A DNA stretch of 64,000 nt from assembly GCA_963738615.1 (NCBI GenBank), contig CAVTXI010000012.1, positions 1,674,001 to 1,738,000 on the forward strand. The letters are read 5' to 3'. Below the pieces are notes generated by a model. It had not been told where the DNA came from. It was given only the letters and a program-made list of their open reading frames with translations, and ran no database searches. The translations under genes and the position numbers were made by a program. How positions within the stretch are numbered: position 1 is the first letter of the stretch; each line of letters opens with the position of its first letter. The stretch comes from CAVTWY01 sp963738615 (GTDB lineage: Bacteria > Pseudomonadota > Gammaproteobacteria > Burkholderiales > Burkholderiaceae_C). This document shows, one piece after another, positions 1-8,436 of this stretch.

Positions 1-2
1 CG

Positions 3-329
3 CGCGTGTGGGTGATCGTGTGGAGCGTGGCGGGTTTCGTGGCGCTGGTGGCCGGGATCATCTGGGGCAGCAAGCTGGGCGTGCAGTTCTCGCTGACCAC
101 GCTCGCGCTCAAGGCCTTGCCGGTGGTGATCCTGGGTGGGCTGACCTCGGTGCCCGGCGCGATCATCGGCGGGTTGATCCTGGGCGTGGGCGAAAAGCTG
201 TCCGAGGTATTCATCGGCCCGATGGTCGGCGGGGGTATCGAGATCTGGTTCGGATACGTGCTGGTGTTGTTCGTCTTACTCGTCAGGCCGCAGGGGCTGT
301 TTGGCGAGAAGATCATCGATCGGGTCTGA
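3..329 (+). CDS. livH: Branched-chain amino acid-type ABC transporter permease, LivH family (3' part)
   Basis: This is the carboxy-terminal end of an inner-membrane permease of the LivH type; the gene begins before the window. The visible part is hydrophobic, with about three membrane segments, and ends in the tail typical of the family (VRPQGLFGEK). The stop codon at 327-329 lies two bases before the start of livM, so the two permeases are probably translated together. LivH and LivM form the heterodimeric membrane channel of HAAT-family importers. No LivG ATPase is visible, and it is presumably further upstream. The true substrate cannot be read from the sequence; in this genomic setting aromatic acids are as likely as amino acids. 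Confidence 0.9.
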   Translation, partial: RVWVIVWSVAGFVALVAGIIWGSKLGVQFSLTTLALKALPVVILGGLTSVPGAIIGGLILGVGEKLSEVFIGPMVGGGIEIWFGYVLVLFVLLVRPQGLFGEKIIDRV

Positions 330-331
330 CC

Positions 332-1390
332 ATGCTCTACAGAGAAAACGGTCAGTTCAAGACCTCGTACTCGGCCGATCAGCAGATCTTCCCGATCAAG
401 CAGGACCGCATCGCGATCCTCGCGCTGATCGGCTTCGCGGTTGTCGTCGTGCCCTTCATCGCGCCCGAATACCTCTTCCGCGCGATCCTGATTCCCTTCC
501 TCATCCTGTCGCTCGCGGCGCTGGGCCTCAACATCCTCGTCGGCTACTGCGGCCAGATCTCGCTGGGCACCGGTGGCTTCATGGCGGTGGGCGCCTACGC
601 CGCCTACAACTTCGTCGTGCGCATCGACGGCATGCCGCCGGTGCTCGCGATCCTGCTGGGTGGGTTGTGCGCCACAGTGGCGGGCATCCTCTTCGGAATT
701 CCGTCGCTGCGCATCAAGGGGATGTACCTCGCCGTGGCGACGCTGGCGGCGCAGTTCTTCTTCGACTGGCTCTTCCTGCGGGTGAGGTGGTTCACCAACA
801 ACTCGTCGTCGGGTTCGGTCAACGTGGCGGACTTGTCGTTCCTGGGCATGCCGATCGTGTCGCCGGCGCAGAAGTACCTGTTCTGCCTGGGCTTCGTGCT
901 CGTGTTCGCGCTGATCGCGAAGAACCTGGTGCGCAGCCACATCGGCCGCGAGTGGATGGCGATGCGCGACATGGACGTGGCCGCCTCGGTCATCGGCATT
1001 CGCCCGGTCTACGCCAAGCTCACCGCGTTCGCGGTCAGTTCGTTCTTCGTCGGCGTGGCTGGTGCGCTGTGGGGCTTCGTCTACCTGGGCTCGTGGGAGC
1101 CGGCGGCGTTCAACATCGACCGCTCGTTTCAACTGCTCTTCATGGTGATCATCGGCGGGCTGGGTTCGATCATGGGCAGCTTCTTCGGCGCCGCGTTCAT
1201 CGTCATCCTGCCGATCGCGCTCGACAACCTCACCGTGGCGCTGGGCTTCGACACGGCCTTCGCCTCGCACCTCACGTTCATGGTGTTCGGCGCGTTGATC
1301 GTCTTCTTCCTGATCGTCGAACCGCACGGGCTGGCGCGGCTGTGGTCCATGGGCAAAGAGAAATTGCGGCTGTGGCCCTTCCCTCATTGA
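332..1390 (+). CDS. livM: Branched-chain amino acid-type ABC transporter permease, LivM family
   Basis: A 352-residue polytopic inner-membrane protein, the second permease subunit of the HAAT-type importer. The first 35 residues are polar. About eight to ten hydrophobic segments follow, including the family-typical stretch NILVGYCGQISLGTGGF near residue 70 and the ABC-contact loop near residues 205-225 (GREWMAMRDMDVAASVIG). The ATG at 332 was chosen because it sits two bases after the livH stop. The frame is open further upstream but would run antisense-like through livH. The gene is followed by about 110 bp and then the periplasmic receptor, so livH-livM-receptor-livF form one transcription unit. 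Confidence 0.93.
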   Translation: MLYRENGQFKTSYSADQQIFPIKQDRIAILALIGFAVVVVPFIAPEYLFRAILIPFLILSLAALGLNILVGYCGQISLGTGGFMAVGAYAAYNFVVRIDGMPPVLAILLGGLCATVAGILFGIPSLRIKGMYLAVATLAAQFFFDWLFLRVRWFTNNSSSGSVNVADLSFLGMPIVSPAQKYLFCLGFVLVFALIAKNLVRSHIGREWMAMRDMDVAASVIGIRPVYAKLTAFAVSSFFVGVAGALWGFVYLGSWEPAAFNIDRSFQLLFMVIIGGLGSIMGSFFGAAFIVILPIALDNLTVALGFDTAFASHLTFMVFGALIVFFLIVEPHGLARLWSMGKEKLRLWPFPH

Positions 1391-1500
1391 CACCGCCTGA
1401 CCACCCGCGATCACGTACTCACGACAACCCTGATCACGGCGCTGCTCGATCGAAACGTTCCTGTTGTTCCTCATCAACTTCGCGACCTCTGGAGGCATTC

Positions 1501-2820
1501 ATGAAAGTTCGGTCCCTCACCCTGGCAGCGGCCCTGGCGCTGGCGGGCGTCACGTCGGCCTTCGCCCAGGCCAAGGAGCAGTTCTTCCCCGTTCTGGTGT
1601 ACCGCACCGGCGCCTACGCGCCCAACGGCGTGCCCTACGCCAACGGTTATGTCGATTACATGAAGCTCGTGAATGCGCGCGGCGGCATCAACGGCGTGAA
1701 GGTCATCTACGAAGAGTGCGAAACCGGCTACGCGACCGACAAGGGCGTGGAGTGCTACGAGCGCCTGAAGGGCAAGAACGGCGGCGCGACCGTGTTCCAG
1801 CCGCTGTCGACCGGCATCACCTTCGCGCTGACCGAGAAGGCACCCGGCGACAAGATCCCGCTCATCACGGCCGGCTACGGCCGCAGCGAAAGCACCGACG
1901 GCAACGTCTTCAAGTGGAACTTCCCGCTCACCGGCACTTACTGGGACGCGGCCGACATCCTGCTTCAGCACATCGGCAAGAAGGAAGGCGGCTGGGACAA
2001 GCTCAAGGGCAAGAAGATCGCGCTCGTCTACCACGACAGCCCCTACGGCAAAGAGCCGATCGCCCTGCTGAAGAACCGCGCTGCGATGCACGGCTTCGAG
2101 CTGCAGGAACTGCCGGTCGCGCACCCGGGCGTCGAGCAGAAGGCCACATGGCTGCAAGTGCGCCAGAGCCGCCCCGACTACGTTCTTCTGTGGGGCTGGG
2201 GCGTGATGAACAGCACCGCGCTGAAGGAAGCCGTGGCAACCGGCTACCCGCGCGAAAAGATGTACGGCGTGTGGTGGGCCGCCGCCGAACCTGACGTGAA
2301 AGACGTCGGCGACGGTGCCAAGGGCTACAACGGGCTGGCGCTTCAACACGGCGCCGAGCCCAACTCGGCCATCGTCAAGGAAGTACTCGACAAGGTGCAC
2401 GGCAAGGGCCAGGGCACCGGGCCGAAGGACGAGGTCGGCCAAGTGCTGTACATGCGCGGCCTGACGCAGGCGATGCTCGCGGTCGAAGGCGTGCGCGCGG
2501 CGCAAGAGCGCTACGGCAAGGGCAAGGTCATGACGGGCGAGCAGGCGCGCTGGGGCTACGAGAACCTGGCGCTCGACCAGAAGAAGCTCGACGCGCTGGG
2601 CTTCGCCGGCGTGATGCGCCCGATCAGCACCAGCTGCGCCGACCACCGTGGCGCGACCTGGGCACGCGTGCACACCTGGGACGGCAAGAAGTGGAACTTC
2701 ACGTCCGACTGGTACCAGAGCGACGAAGCCGTGATCAAGCCGATGATCAAGAGCGCGGCTGACAAGTACGCCGGAGAGAAGAAGCTGCAACGCCGCAACG
2801 TCGCGGATTGCCAAGCCTGA
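1501..2820 (+). CDS. Periplasmic substrate-binding protein of the Liv-type ABC transporter
   Basis: A 439-residue type I periplasmic binding protein (LivK-like, peripla_BP_6). It has a clear Sec signal peptide of about 23 residues ending in SAFAQA, followed by a mature domain of the leucine-binding fold. The ATG at 1501 is preceded by CTGGAGG, a good ribosome binding site. The frame is open for more than 1 kb upstream, but that part overlaps livM and has no coding character. Related receptors linked to PaaK-like ligases often bind aromatic or other organic acids, so the amino acid name should not be taken literally. A perfect hairpin follows the stop codon. Confidence 0.9.
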   Translation: MKVRSLTLAAALALAGVTSAFAQAKEQFFPVLVYRTGAYAPNGVPYANGYVDYMKLVNARGGINGVKVIYEECETGYATDKGVECYERLKGKNGGATVFQPLSTGITFALTEKAPGDKIPLITAGYGRSESTDGNVFKWNFPLTGTYWDAADILLQHIGKKEGGWDKLKGKKIALVYHDSPYGKEPIALLKNRAAMHGFELQELPVAHPGVEQKATWLQVRQSRPDYVLLWGWGVMNSTALKEAVATGYPREKMYGVWWAAAEPDVKDVGDGAKGYNGLALQHGAEPNSAIVKEVLDKVHGKGQGTGPKDEVGQVLYMRGLTQAMLAVEGVRAAQERYGKGKVMTGEQARWGYENLALDQKKLDALGFAGVMRPISTSCADHRGATWARVHTWDGKKWNFTSDWYQSDEAVIKPMIKSAADKYAGEKKLQRRNVADCQA

Positions 2821-2856
2821 TCAGCAAAGCACGAGGCCCCTCGAGGCCTCCTCGCC

Positions 2857-2878
2857 AAAGCGCCGCGCGCGGCGCTTT
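2857..2878 (+). terminator. Intercistronic hairpin between receptor gene and livF
   Basis: A perfect 22-base palindrome with arms AAAGCGCCGCG and CGCGGCGCTTT lies 36 bases after the receptor stop and 18 bases before the livF start. It has no U-tract long enough for a full terminator. Hairpins here in ABC operons usually stabilise the upstream receptor mRNA or let only part of transcription continue, giving an excess of receptor over ATPase. That role is inferred. Confidence 0.6.
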
Positions 2879-2896
2879 CCCGAGATCCGGAGCACC

Positions 2897-3703
2897 ATGA
2901 GCAACATCCTTCTCAACGTCAACGGCATCGAGGTCATCTACAACCACGTGATCCTGGTGCTGAAGGGCGTATCGCTCCAGGTACCCGAGGGTCGCGTGGT
3001 CGCGCTGCTGGGTGGCAACGGCGCGGGCAAGACGACGACACTGCGCGCCGTCAGCAACCTGCTGGCGGGCGAGCGCGGTGAAGTGACCAAGGGTTCGATC
3101 GAACTACGCGGCGAGCGCATCGAAAAACTCAGCACCGCCGAGATGGTGAACCGCGGCGTGATCCAGGTGATGGAGGGCCGCCACTGTTTTGCCCACCTCA
3201 CCATCGAAGAGAACCTGCTGACCGGCGCCTACACGCGCAAGGACGGCAAGGCCGCCATCGCGACGACGCTCGACAAGGTCTACGCCTACTTCCCGCGGCT
3301 GAAACAGCGCCGCACGTCGCAGGCGGCCTACACCTCGGGCGGTGAACAGCAGATGTGCGCGATCGGCCGCGCGCTGATGGCCAACCCGAAGATGGTGCTG
3401 CTGGACGAGCCGTCGATGGGCCTGGCGCCGCAGATCGTCGAAGAAGTCTTCGAGATCGTGAAGGACCTCAACACGAAAGAGGGCGTCACGTTCCTGCTGG
3501 CCGAGCAGAACACCAACATGGCGCTGAAGTACGCCGACTTCGGCTACATCCTCGAGAACGGCCGCGTGGTGATGGACGGCGAAGCCAAGGCGCTGCGTGA
3601 GAACGAGGACGTGAAAGAGTTCTATCTCGGCGTGGGCGGCGGCGACCGCAAGAGTTTCCGCGACGCGAAGAGCTACAAGCGTCGCAAGCGCTGGCTGGCC
3701 TGA
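2897..3703 (+). CDS. livF: Branched-chain amino acid-type ABC transporter ATP-binding protein, LivF family
   Basis: A 268-residue cytoplasmic ATPase. Walker A is at residues 39-46 (GGNGAGKT) and Walker B at 166-171 (MVLLDE). The signature is TSGGEQQ at 146-152, where most family members have LSGGE. The H-loop position carries Gln (AEQN), which is normal in LivF. The carboxy end is about 25 residues longer than E. coli LivF and very basic (RKSFRDAKSYKRRKRW), a form common in the LivF copies next to PaaK-like ligases. It energises the LivHM channel. It is followed after 9 bases by a small unknown gene. Confidence 0.92.
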   Translation: MSNILLNVNGIEVIYNHVILVLKGVSLQVPEGRVVALLGGNGAGKTTTLRAVSNLLAGERGEVTKGSIELRGERIEKLSTAEMVNRGVIQVMEGRHCFAHLTIEENLLTGAYTRKDGKAAIATTLDKVYAYFPRLKQRRTSQAAYTSGGEQQMCAIGRALMANPKMVLLDEPSMGLAPQIVEEVFEIVKDLNTKEGVTFLLAEQNTNMALKYADFGYILENGRVVMDGEAKALRENEDVKEFYLGVGGGDRKSFRDAKSYKRRKRWLA

Positions 3704-3712
3704 AGGTAGCCC

Positions 3713-4018
3713 ATGGCACCTGATGACGATTCTGGTTTTGCACCGCCGCCCTTCAAGGCGAACGACGCACTGATCGCGCTCGACCGCAAGTTGCGCGACC
3801 TGAAGCTGACCAAGCGCGGCGCGAAGGAATACATGCGCACCGGCCGCAGCATCGTCGAGGTATCGAGCGACGGCAGCGTGATCCACGCGCGCGTCGTCAG
3901 GCGCCCGGCGGTCACGCCCGAGTGGGGCGGCGCGCAAACGTTGAAGAACGCCGCCGACGTGCGCAAGTTCACCGATACGCTGGCGCAGCAACTTCGCCGG
4001 TGGGGCGACGACGAGTGA
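3713..4018 (+). CDS. Small conserved-looking protein of unknown function
   Basis: A 101-residue, charged, soluble protein with no signal peptide and no membrane segment. I do not recognise a family. It starts 9 bases after livF and ends 31 bases before the PaaK-like ligase gene, so it is almost certainly part of the same operon. The central part (KLTKRGAKEYMRTGRSIVEV) is basic, and the carboxy half ends in an amphipathic helix (FTDTLAQQLRRW). Position between a transporter ATPase and an adenylating enzyme suggests a helper of one of them, but nothing in the sequence proves this. Confidence 0.7.
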   Translation: MAPDDDSGFAPPPFKANDALIALDRKLRDLKLTKRGAKEYMRTGRSIVEVSSDGSVIHARVVRRPAVTPEWGGAQTLKNAADVRKFTDTLAQQLRRWGDDE

Positions 4019-4049
4019 CAAGACAAGACTGCTCAGGGAACCACGCGCG

Positions 4050-5345
4050 ATGACGACCCGCCAGATGCACGACAACGCGTTCTACGACGCGCTCGAAACC
4101 CGCAGCGCCGCCGACCGCGAGGCCGCATTGCTGGCCGCGCTACCCGCGTGCGTGGCGCAGGCAAAAGCGCAAAGCCCGGCGATGGCCGAGCATCTGGCGA
4201 ATGTCGATGCGGCAGCCGTCACGTCGCGCGCAGCGTTGGCGCGCGTGCCGGTGCTGCGCAAGGCTGCGCTGTTCGAGCGCCAGAAGGCGCTGCGCGAATC
4301 GACGACCGCATGGGACCCGTTCGGCGGCTTCTCGACCATCGGCTGGGGCGCGATGCAAGCCGCCGGCCGCGGCGCGCGGCGCGTGTTCCAGTCGCCCGGC
4401 CCGATCTACGAACCCGAAGGCGCAGCGCCCGACTACTGGCGTGTCGCACGAGCGATGCACGCCGCGGGCTTTCGTGCCGGCGACCTGGTGCACTCGAGCT
4501 TCAGCTACCACATGACCCCCGCGGGCTCGATCTTCGAAACCGCCGCCGCCACCATCGGCTGCACCGTCTTCGCGGGCGGCACCGGCAACACCGAGCTTCA
4601 ACTGCAAGCCATCGCCGACCTGCGCCCCAACGCCTACGCCGGCACGCCCAGCTTCCTGCGCATCCTGTTCGAGAAGGCCGAAGAAGCGAAGCTGCCGATG
4701 CCGACGATGACCAAGGCGCTGTGCGGCGGCGAGGCGTTTCCGCCGTCGCTGGTGGCCGCGATGCGCGAGCGCGGCGTCGAGGGCTACCAGTGCTACGCCA
4801 CCGCCGACGTCGGCCTCATCGCCTACGAAACGTCCTCGCGCGAGGGCTTGGTGATCGACGAAGGCGTGCTGGTCGAAATCGTTCGCCCCGGCACCGACGA
4901 CCCCGTGCCGGACGGGGAAGTGGGCGAAGTCGTGGTGACCGTCTTCAACCCCGACTACCCGCTGATCCGCTTCGGCACCGGCGACCTGTCGGCCGTGTTG
5001 GCTGGCCCCTGCCCGACCGGCCGCACCAACGTACGCATCAAAGGCTGGATGGGCCGCGCCGACCAGACCGCGAAGGTGCGCGGCATGTTCGTGCACCCCA
5101 GCCAGGTCGCCGAGATCGTCAAGCGCCACCCCGAGATCCAACGCGCGCGCCTCGTCGTCAGCGGCGAGCAGGCGCGCGACGAGATGACGCTGCGCGTCGA
5201 AGCGCCCGCCATGCAGGGCCTGGCCGAGCGCATCGCTGGAACCGTGCGAGATGTCACGAAGCTGCGCGCCGACATCGACGTTGTCGCACCCGGCAGCCTG
5301 CCGAACGACGGCAAGGTGATCGAGGACGCGCGCAGTTATCGCTGA
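4050..5345 (+). CDS. PaaK-like adenylate-forming enzyme (phenylacetate-CoA ligase family)
   Basis: A 431-residue ANL-superfamily protein resembling phenylacetate-CoA ligase. Recognisable parts are the GTPSFL segment, ALCGGEAFPPSL, YATADVGLIAYE (in place of YG-S/T-E), RFGTGDLS (the conserved acidic motif) and the carboxy-terminal lid with VRGMFVHPSQV and the lysine in NDGKVIED. The usual Ser/Thr/Gly-rich P-loop is missing. Its place is taken by FQSPGPIYEPEG near residue 115, a variant seen in PaaK-like proteins encoded next to Liv transporters. It probably activates the acid imported by the adjacent transporter as a CoA thioester. The substrate is unknown. Confidence 0.8.
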   Translation: MTTRQMHDNAFYDALETRSAADREAALLAALPACVAQAKAQSPAMAEHLANVDAAAVTSRAALARVPVLRKAALFERQKALRESTTAWDPFGGFSTIGWGAMQAAGRGARRVFQSPGPIYEPEGAAPDYWRVARAMHAAGFRAGDLVHSSFSYHMTPAGSIFETAAATIGCTVFAGGTGNTELQLQAIADLRPNAYAGTPSFLRILFEKAEEAKLPMPTMTKALCGGEAFPPSLVAAMRERGVEGYQCYATADVGLIAYETSSREGLVIDEGVLVEIVRPGTDDPVPDGEVGEVVVTVFNPDYPLIRFGTGDLSAVLAGPCPTGRTNVRIKGWMGRADQTAKVRGMFVHPSQVAEIVKRHPEIQRARLVVSGEQARDEMTLRVEAPAMQGLAERIAGTVRDVTKLRADIDVVAPGSLPNDGKVIEDARSYR

Positions 5346-5482
5346 CGGTCGGTCGGTACTCCCGCGCCGGCCTGGTCAGCCACAATCCGGGTTGCTTCGT
5401 TGATGGCCGACAGGTCATCGCCCGCACGGGCCCGACGCCTGTGCCCCGTGCCCCTCGGTTCCCCATCAGGAGAGATCGCATC

Positions 5483-6454
5483 GTGAAGAAAACCATCCTT
5501 GCCCTGGCCGCAGCCGCCATTGCCGGCCCCGCGCTGGCCGCCTTCCCCGCCGACAAGCCGATCACACTGGTTGTGCCGTTTGCGGCCGGCGGCCCCACCG
5601 ACAAGGTCGCCCGCGACCTGGGGTTGGTGCTGGGCAAGGAGCTGAAGCAGACCGTGATCATCGAAAACGTCGGCGGCGCCGGTGGCACCCTCGGCGCGAA
5701 CAAAGTCGCGAAGGCCGCCAACGACGGCTACACGATCCTGTTGCATCACATCGGCATGGCCACGTCGCCCGCGCTGTACCGCAACCTGGCCTACAAGACG
5801 CTCGAAGACTTCGAGTACCTGGGCATGGTCAACGACGTGCCGATGACGCTGGTGGGCCGCTCGACGCTGCCGGCGAACAACTACGCCGAGTTGTCGAAGT
5901 GGATCAACGACAACAAGGGCAAGATCAACCTGGCCAACGCCGGCCTGGGTGCCGCGTCGCACCTGTGCGGCTTGCTGTTCCAGCAGGCGGTGAAGGTCGA
6001 CATGACCACCGTGCCGTACAAGGGCACCGCACCGGCGATGAACGACCTGTTGGGCGGCCAGGTCGACATCATGTGCGACCAGACCACCAACACCACCGGC
6101 CAGATCGAAGGCGGCAAGATCAAGGCCTTCGCCGTCACGACGATGAAGCCGCTGACGACGCCCGCCCTGTCCAAGCTGCCCACGCTCGACTCGCAGGGTT
6201 TGAAGGGTTTCAACGTCAGCATCTGGCACGCGCTGTACGCGCCCAAGGGCACGTCGAAAGCGGTGGTCGACCAGATCAACGCCGCGCTGAAGGCGTCGCT
6301 GAAAGATGCCGACTTCATCAAGAAGCAGGAGGCGCTTGGTGCGGTCGTGGTCAGCGACAAGCGCACCGATCCGGCCGAGCACAAGAAGTTCGTCGAAGCC
6401 GAGATCGGCAAGTGGGGGCCGGCGATCAAGGCGGCGGGGCAGTACGCGGATTAG
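5483..6454 (+). CDS. Bug/TctC-family periplasmic solute receptor
   Basis: A 323-residue extracytoplasmic receptor of the tripartite tricarboxylate transporter family. The signal peptide (MKKTILALAAAAIAGPALA) is followed by the family hallmarks ITLVVPFAAGGPTD and ENVGGAGGTLGANKVAKA. The GTG start at 5483 is preceded by AGGAGA nine bases upstream; no better start exists in this frame. No TctA or TctB membrane gene is nearby, which is the usual situation for Bug receptors in Burkholderiales. It lies 137 bases after the PaaK-like gene and ends just before a strong terminator. The ligand is probably an organic acid. Confidence 0.88.
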   Translation: MKKTILALAAAAIAGPALAAFPADKPITLVVPFAAGGPTDKVARDLGLVLGKELKQTVIIENVGGAGGTLGANKVAKAANDGYTILLHHIGMATSPALYRNLAYKTLEDFEYLGMVNDVPMTLVGRSTLPANNYAELSKWINDNKGKINLANAGLGAASHLCGLLFQQAVKVDMTTVPYKGTAPAMNDLLGGQVDIMCDQTTNTTGQIEGGKIKAFAVTTMKPLTTPALSKLPTLDSQGLKGFNVSIWHALYAPKGTSKAVVDQINAALKASLKDADFIKKQEALGAVVVSDKRTDPAEHKKFVEAEIGKWGPAIKAAGQYAD

Positions 6455-6501
6455 GTCGCTTCGCTGAGTTCGACAAGGCCGCTTCGCGCCTTGTCCGTTG
6501 G

Positions 6502-6527
6502 GGCCGCCTTCGGGCGGCCTTTTGTTT
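6502..6527. terminator. Rho-independent terminator between convergent genes
   Basis: A GGCCGCC arm, a TTCG tetraloop, a GGCGGCC arm and then TTTTGTTT form a textbook terminator for the plus-strand Bug gene. It ends exactly at the stop codon of the convergent aldo/keto reductase gene. Confidence 0.85.
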
Positions 6528-7564
6528 CAGCGTTGCGCTCGAAGCGCTGCGTCGTTCGCGAAGGTCTCGGTGTCGATCTCCTTCTGCGTCGCTTCGTTGT
6601 AGCGCTCGCCGTGCACCGTCTTCTGGTTGATCAACGCCTCGAGCTTCGCGATCACCGCGGCGTCTAGGCGGACTTCGCGCGACGCGAGGTTGTCGCGCAC
6701 GTGCGCGATGTTCGTCGTGCCCGGAATCGGCAGCACGTGTTCGCCCCGCGTCAGCAGCCACGCAAGCGCCAGTTGTGCGGGTGTGCAGCCAACCACGTTC
6801 GCGATGGCCCCGTACGGCGCCAGCAGCGCAAGGTTCTTCGCGTACAGCTCGGGCAAGAAACGCGGCATCGAGCGGCGGATGTCTTTGGCGTCGAACGTGG
6901 CCACGTCGCGCAGTTCGCCGCCGAGAAAGCCGCGCGCAACGGGGCTGAAGGCGACCATCGTCGCGCCCATGTCGCGGCACGCGTCGAGCACACCAAGCTC
7001 GACGTTTCGTGTCCACAGCGAATACTCGTTCTGGACGGCAGCGATCGGCCGTTCGCGGTGCGCGCGGCGAATCGTGGCTGCGCTGACTTCGCTCAGGCCC
7101 AGCGCGCGCACCTTGCCTTCGTCGAGCAGCCGGCCCATCTCGCCGACGCTCTCTTCGATAGGCACGGCCATGTCCAGGCGGTGCAGGTAGTAGACGTCGA
7201 TCACGTCGGTGCCCAGTCGCACCAGGCTGTCCTCGCAGTTGCGGCGGATCGTGGCCGGGCGGCCGTCGATCACGCGCTTCGTCGAGCCGTCGTTCTGCTT
7301 CACGCCCGCCATGCCGCCTTTGCTGGTCAGCACGATGCGCTTGCGGTGCGGCGCGAGCACGCGGCCGACCAGCGTTTCGTTCGCGCCGAAGCCGTAGAGC
7401 GCGGCGGTGTCGAACAGGTCGTAGCCCGCATCGAGCGCCGCCAGCAGCAGCCGCTCGCCTTGCTCTGCCGACGGCGGCGTACCGTAAGCGTGGCTGATGT
7501 TCATGCAGCCCAGGCCGATCGATTGGACGGTGAAGGGGCCGAGGCGTCGCGTGTTGTTGTTCAT
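6527..7564 (-). CDS. Aldo/keto reductase
   Basis: A 345-residue NADP-dependent oxidoreductase of the aldo/keto reductase superfamily. It has the expected order of motifs: GLGCMNIS near the start, DTAALYGFGANE with the catalytic Asp and Tyr, the active-site Lys in LTSKGGM, DVYYLHRLD with the catalytic His, and the carboxy-terminal cofactor site with PIPGTTNIAHVRDN. The ATG at 7564 was chosen because the family alignment begins there. The longer open frame overlaps the phosphoesterase gene without coding signs. It probably reduces aldehydes or ketones in the cytoplasm; the substrate is unknown. It is 40 bases downstream of the phosphoesterase gene and may be co-transcribed with it. Confidence 0.88.
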   Translation of the reverse strand: MNNNTRRLGPFTVQSIGLGCMNISHAYGTPPSAEQGERLLLAALDAGYDLFDTAALYGFGANETLVGRVLAPHRKRIVLTSKGGMAGVKQNDGSTKRVIDGRPATIRRNCEDSLVRLGTDVIDVYYLHRLDMAVPIEESVGEMGRLLDEGKVRALGLSEVSAATIRRAHRERPIAAVQNEYSLWTRNVELGVLDACRDMGATMVAFSPVARGFLGGELRDVATFDAKDIRRSMPRFLPELYAKNLALLAPYGAIANVVGCTPAQLALAWLLTRGEHVLPIPGTTNIAHVRDNLASREVRLDAAVIAKLEALINQKTVHGERYNEATQKEIDTETFANDAALRAQR

Positions 7565-7604
7565 GGTCGTGATCAGTGGTCGTGGGTCGCGAACGTACGC
7601 ACCT

Positions 7605-8390
7605 TCAGCGCATGCGCCCCGTGCGCAACGGCAGCGCCCAGTCGGGGCGATTGCGCTGCTCGGCCAGGCGCGCCATCGGCTCGAAGTCATAGGCCACGCA
7701 TCGAAGCTGCACGCTCCAGCCCGCAGGCGTTTTCTCGACCACGGCATACCGCGCGTGCGGGCTGCCGGCTTCGACGATGTGCGCGTGTGGATGGTCGTCG
7801 TCGTAGCCCGGCAGGCCGACGCTGCCGGGGTTGACGAGCAGGATCGCGCGGCCGTCGTCGGGCGATGGCACGCTTGCCACGCGCGGCACGTGCGAATGCC
7901 CGCACACGATGACGTGCGCGCGCCGCGTGTGTTCGCCCTGGCCCAGTCGCTGCACGATCTCGGGCACGGTCGCTGCACGAATGCCGGGCGAGCCGCGCTG
8001 CCCGAAGTCGTCGGTCACGGTTTCGAGCAGGTAGTGCAGGTCGCTCGTCGGCGTGCCATGGCAAACGAAGACCTCGTCATCGATCCAACGCGTTTTCGGA
8101 GCCGATGCCAGCCACGCGCGGTGGCGCGCGCTGATCAGCCCGGCGGTGCAGGCATCGCTGGCGTTCATGCGCTCGATCGGCAGCTCGAGCACCTGGCGTT
8201 CGTGGTTGCCCGCGATCATCGGGATGCCGCGCGCCATCAGCAGCTCGGCGGTCTCGACCGACAACAGCGGGCCACTGAGCGTGTCGCCCGCGTTGACGAT
8301 CGCATCGACGCCTTCGCGGTCGATCTGGGCCAGCACCGCCTCGAGCGCAGGCAGGTTGCCGTGGATGTCGGAGACGACCGCGACTTTCAT
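7605..8390 (-). CDS. Metallophosphoesterase (YfcE/MJ0936-like)
   Basis: A 261-residue calcineurin-like phosphoesterase. All metal-binding motifs are visible in order: VSDIHGN at residues 6-12, NAGDTLSG, AGNHER, a His in CHGTP and the final GHSHVPRV. The start at 8390 puts the first motif at the normal distance from the amino terminus. Small proteins of this type act on phosphodiesters or phosphomonoesters, and the physiological substrate is usually not known. The gene starts 46 bases from the divergent dienelactone hydrolase gene, so the two share an upstream region. Confidence 0.85.
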   Translation of the reverse strand: MKVAVVSDIHGNLPALEAVLAQIDREGVDAIVNAGDTLSGPLLSVETAELLMARGIPMIAGNHERQVLELPIERMNASDACTAGLISARHRAWLASAPKTRWIDDEVFVCHGTPTSDLHYLLETVTDDFGQRGSPGIRAATVPEIVQRLGQGEHTRRAHVIVCGHSHVPRVASVPSPDDGRAILLVNPGSVGLPGYDDDHPHAHIVEAGSPHARYAVVEKTPAGWSVQLRCVAYDFEPMARLAEQRNRPDWALPLRTGRMR

Positions 8391-8436
8391 CGAGAAAAGT
8401 GTAGCCTTCGCTCCCTTGCGATCTGGAGGAACACCG

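Noticed and set aside
301..1500. Long open frame in front of the Liv receptor that would make an 839-residue protein
   Set aside because: It overlaps livM in another frame, is Arg/Pro-rich like a shadow frame, and the signal peptide and ribosome binding site lie at 1501.
1474..2814. 446-codon open frame antisense to the Liv receptor
   Set aside because: High-GC antisense shadow; its protein is rich in Ala, Val, Leu, Arg and His without motifs.
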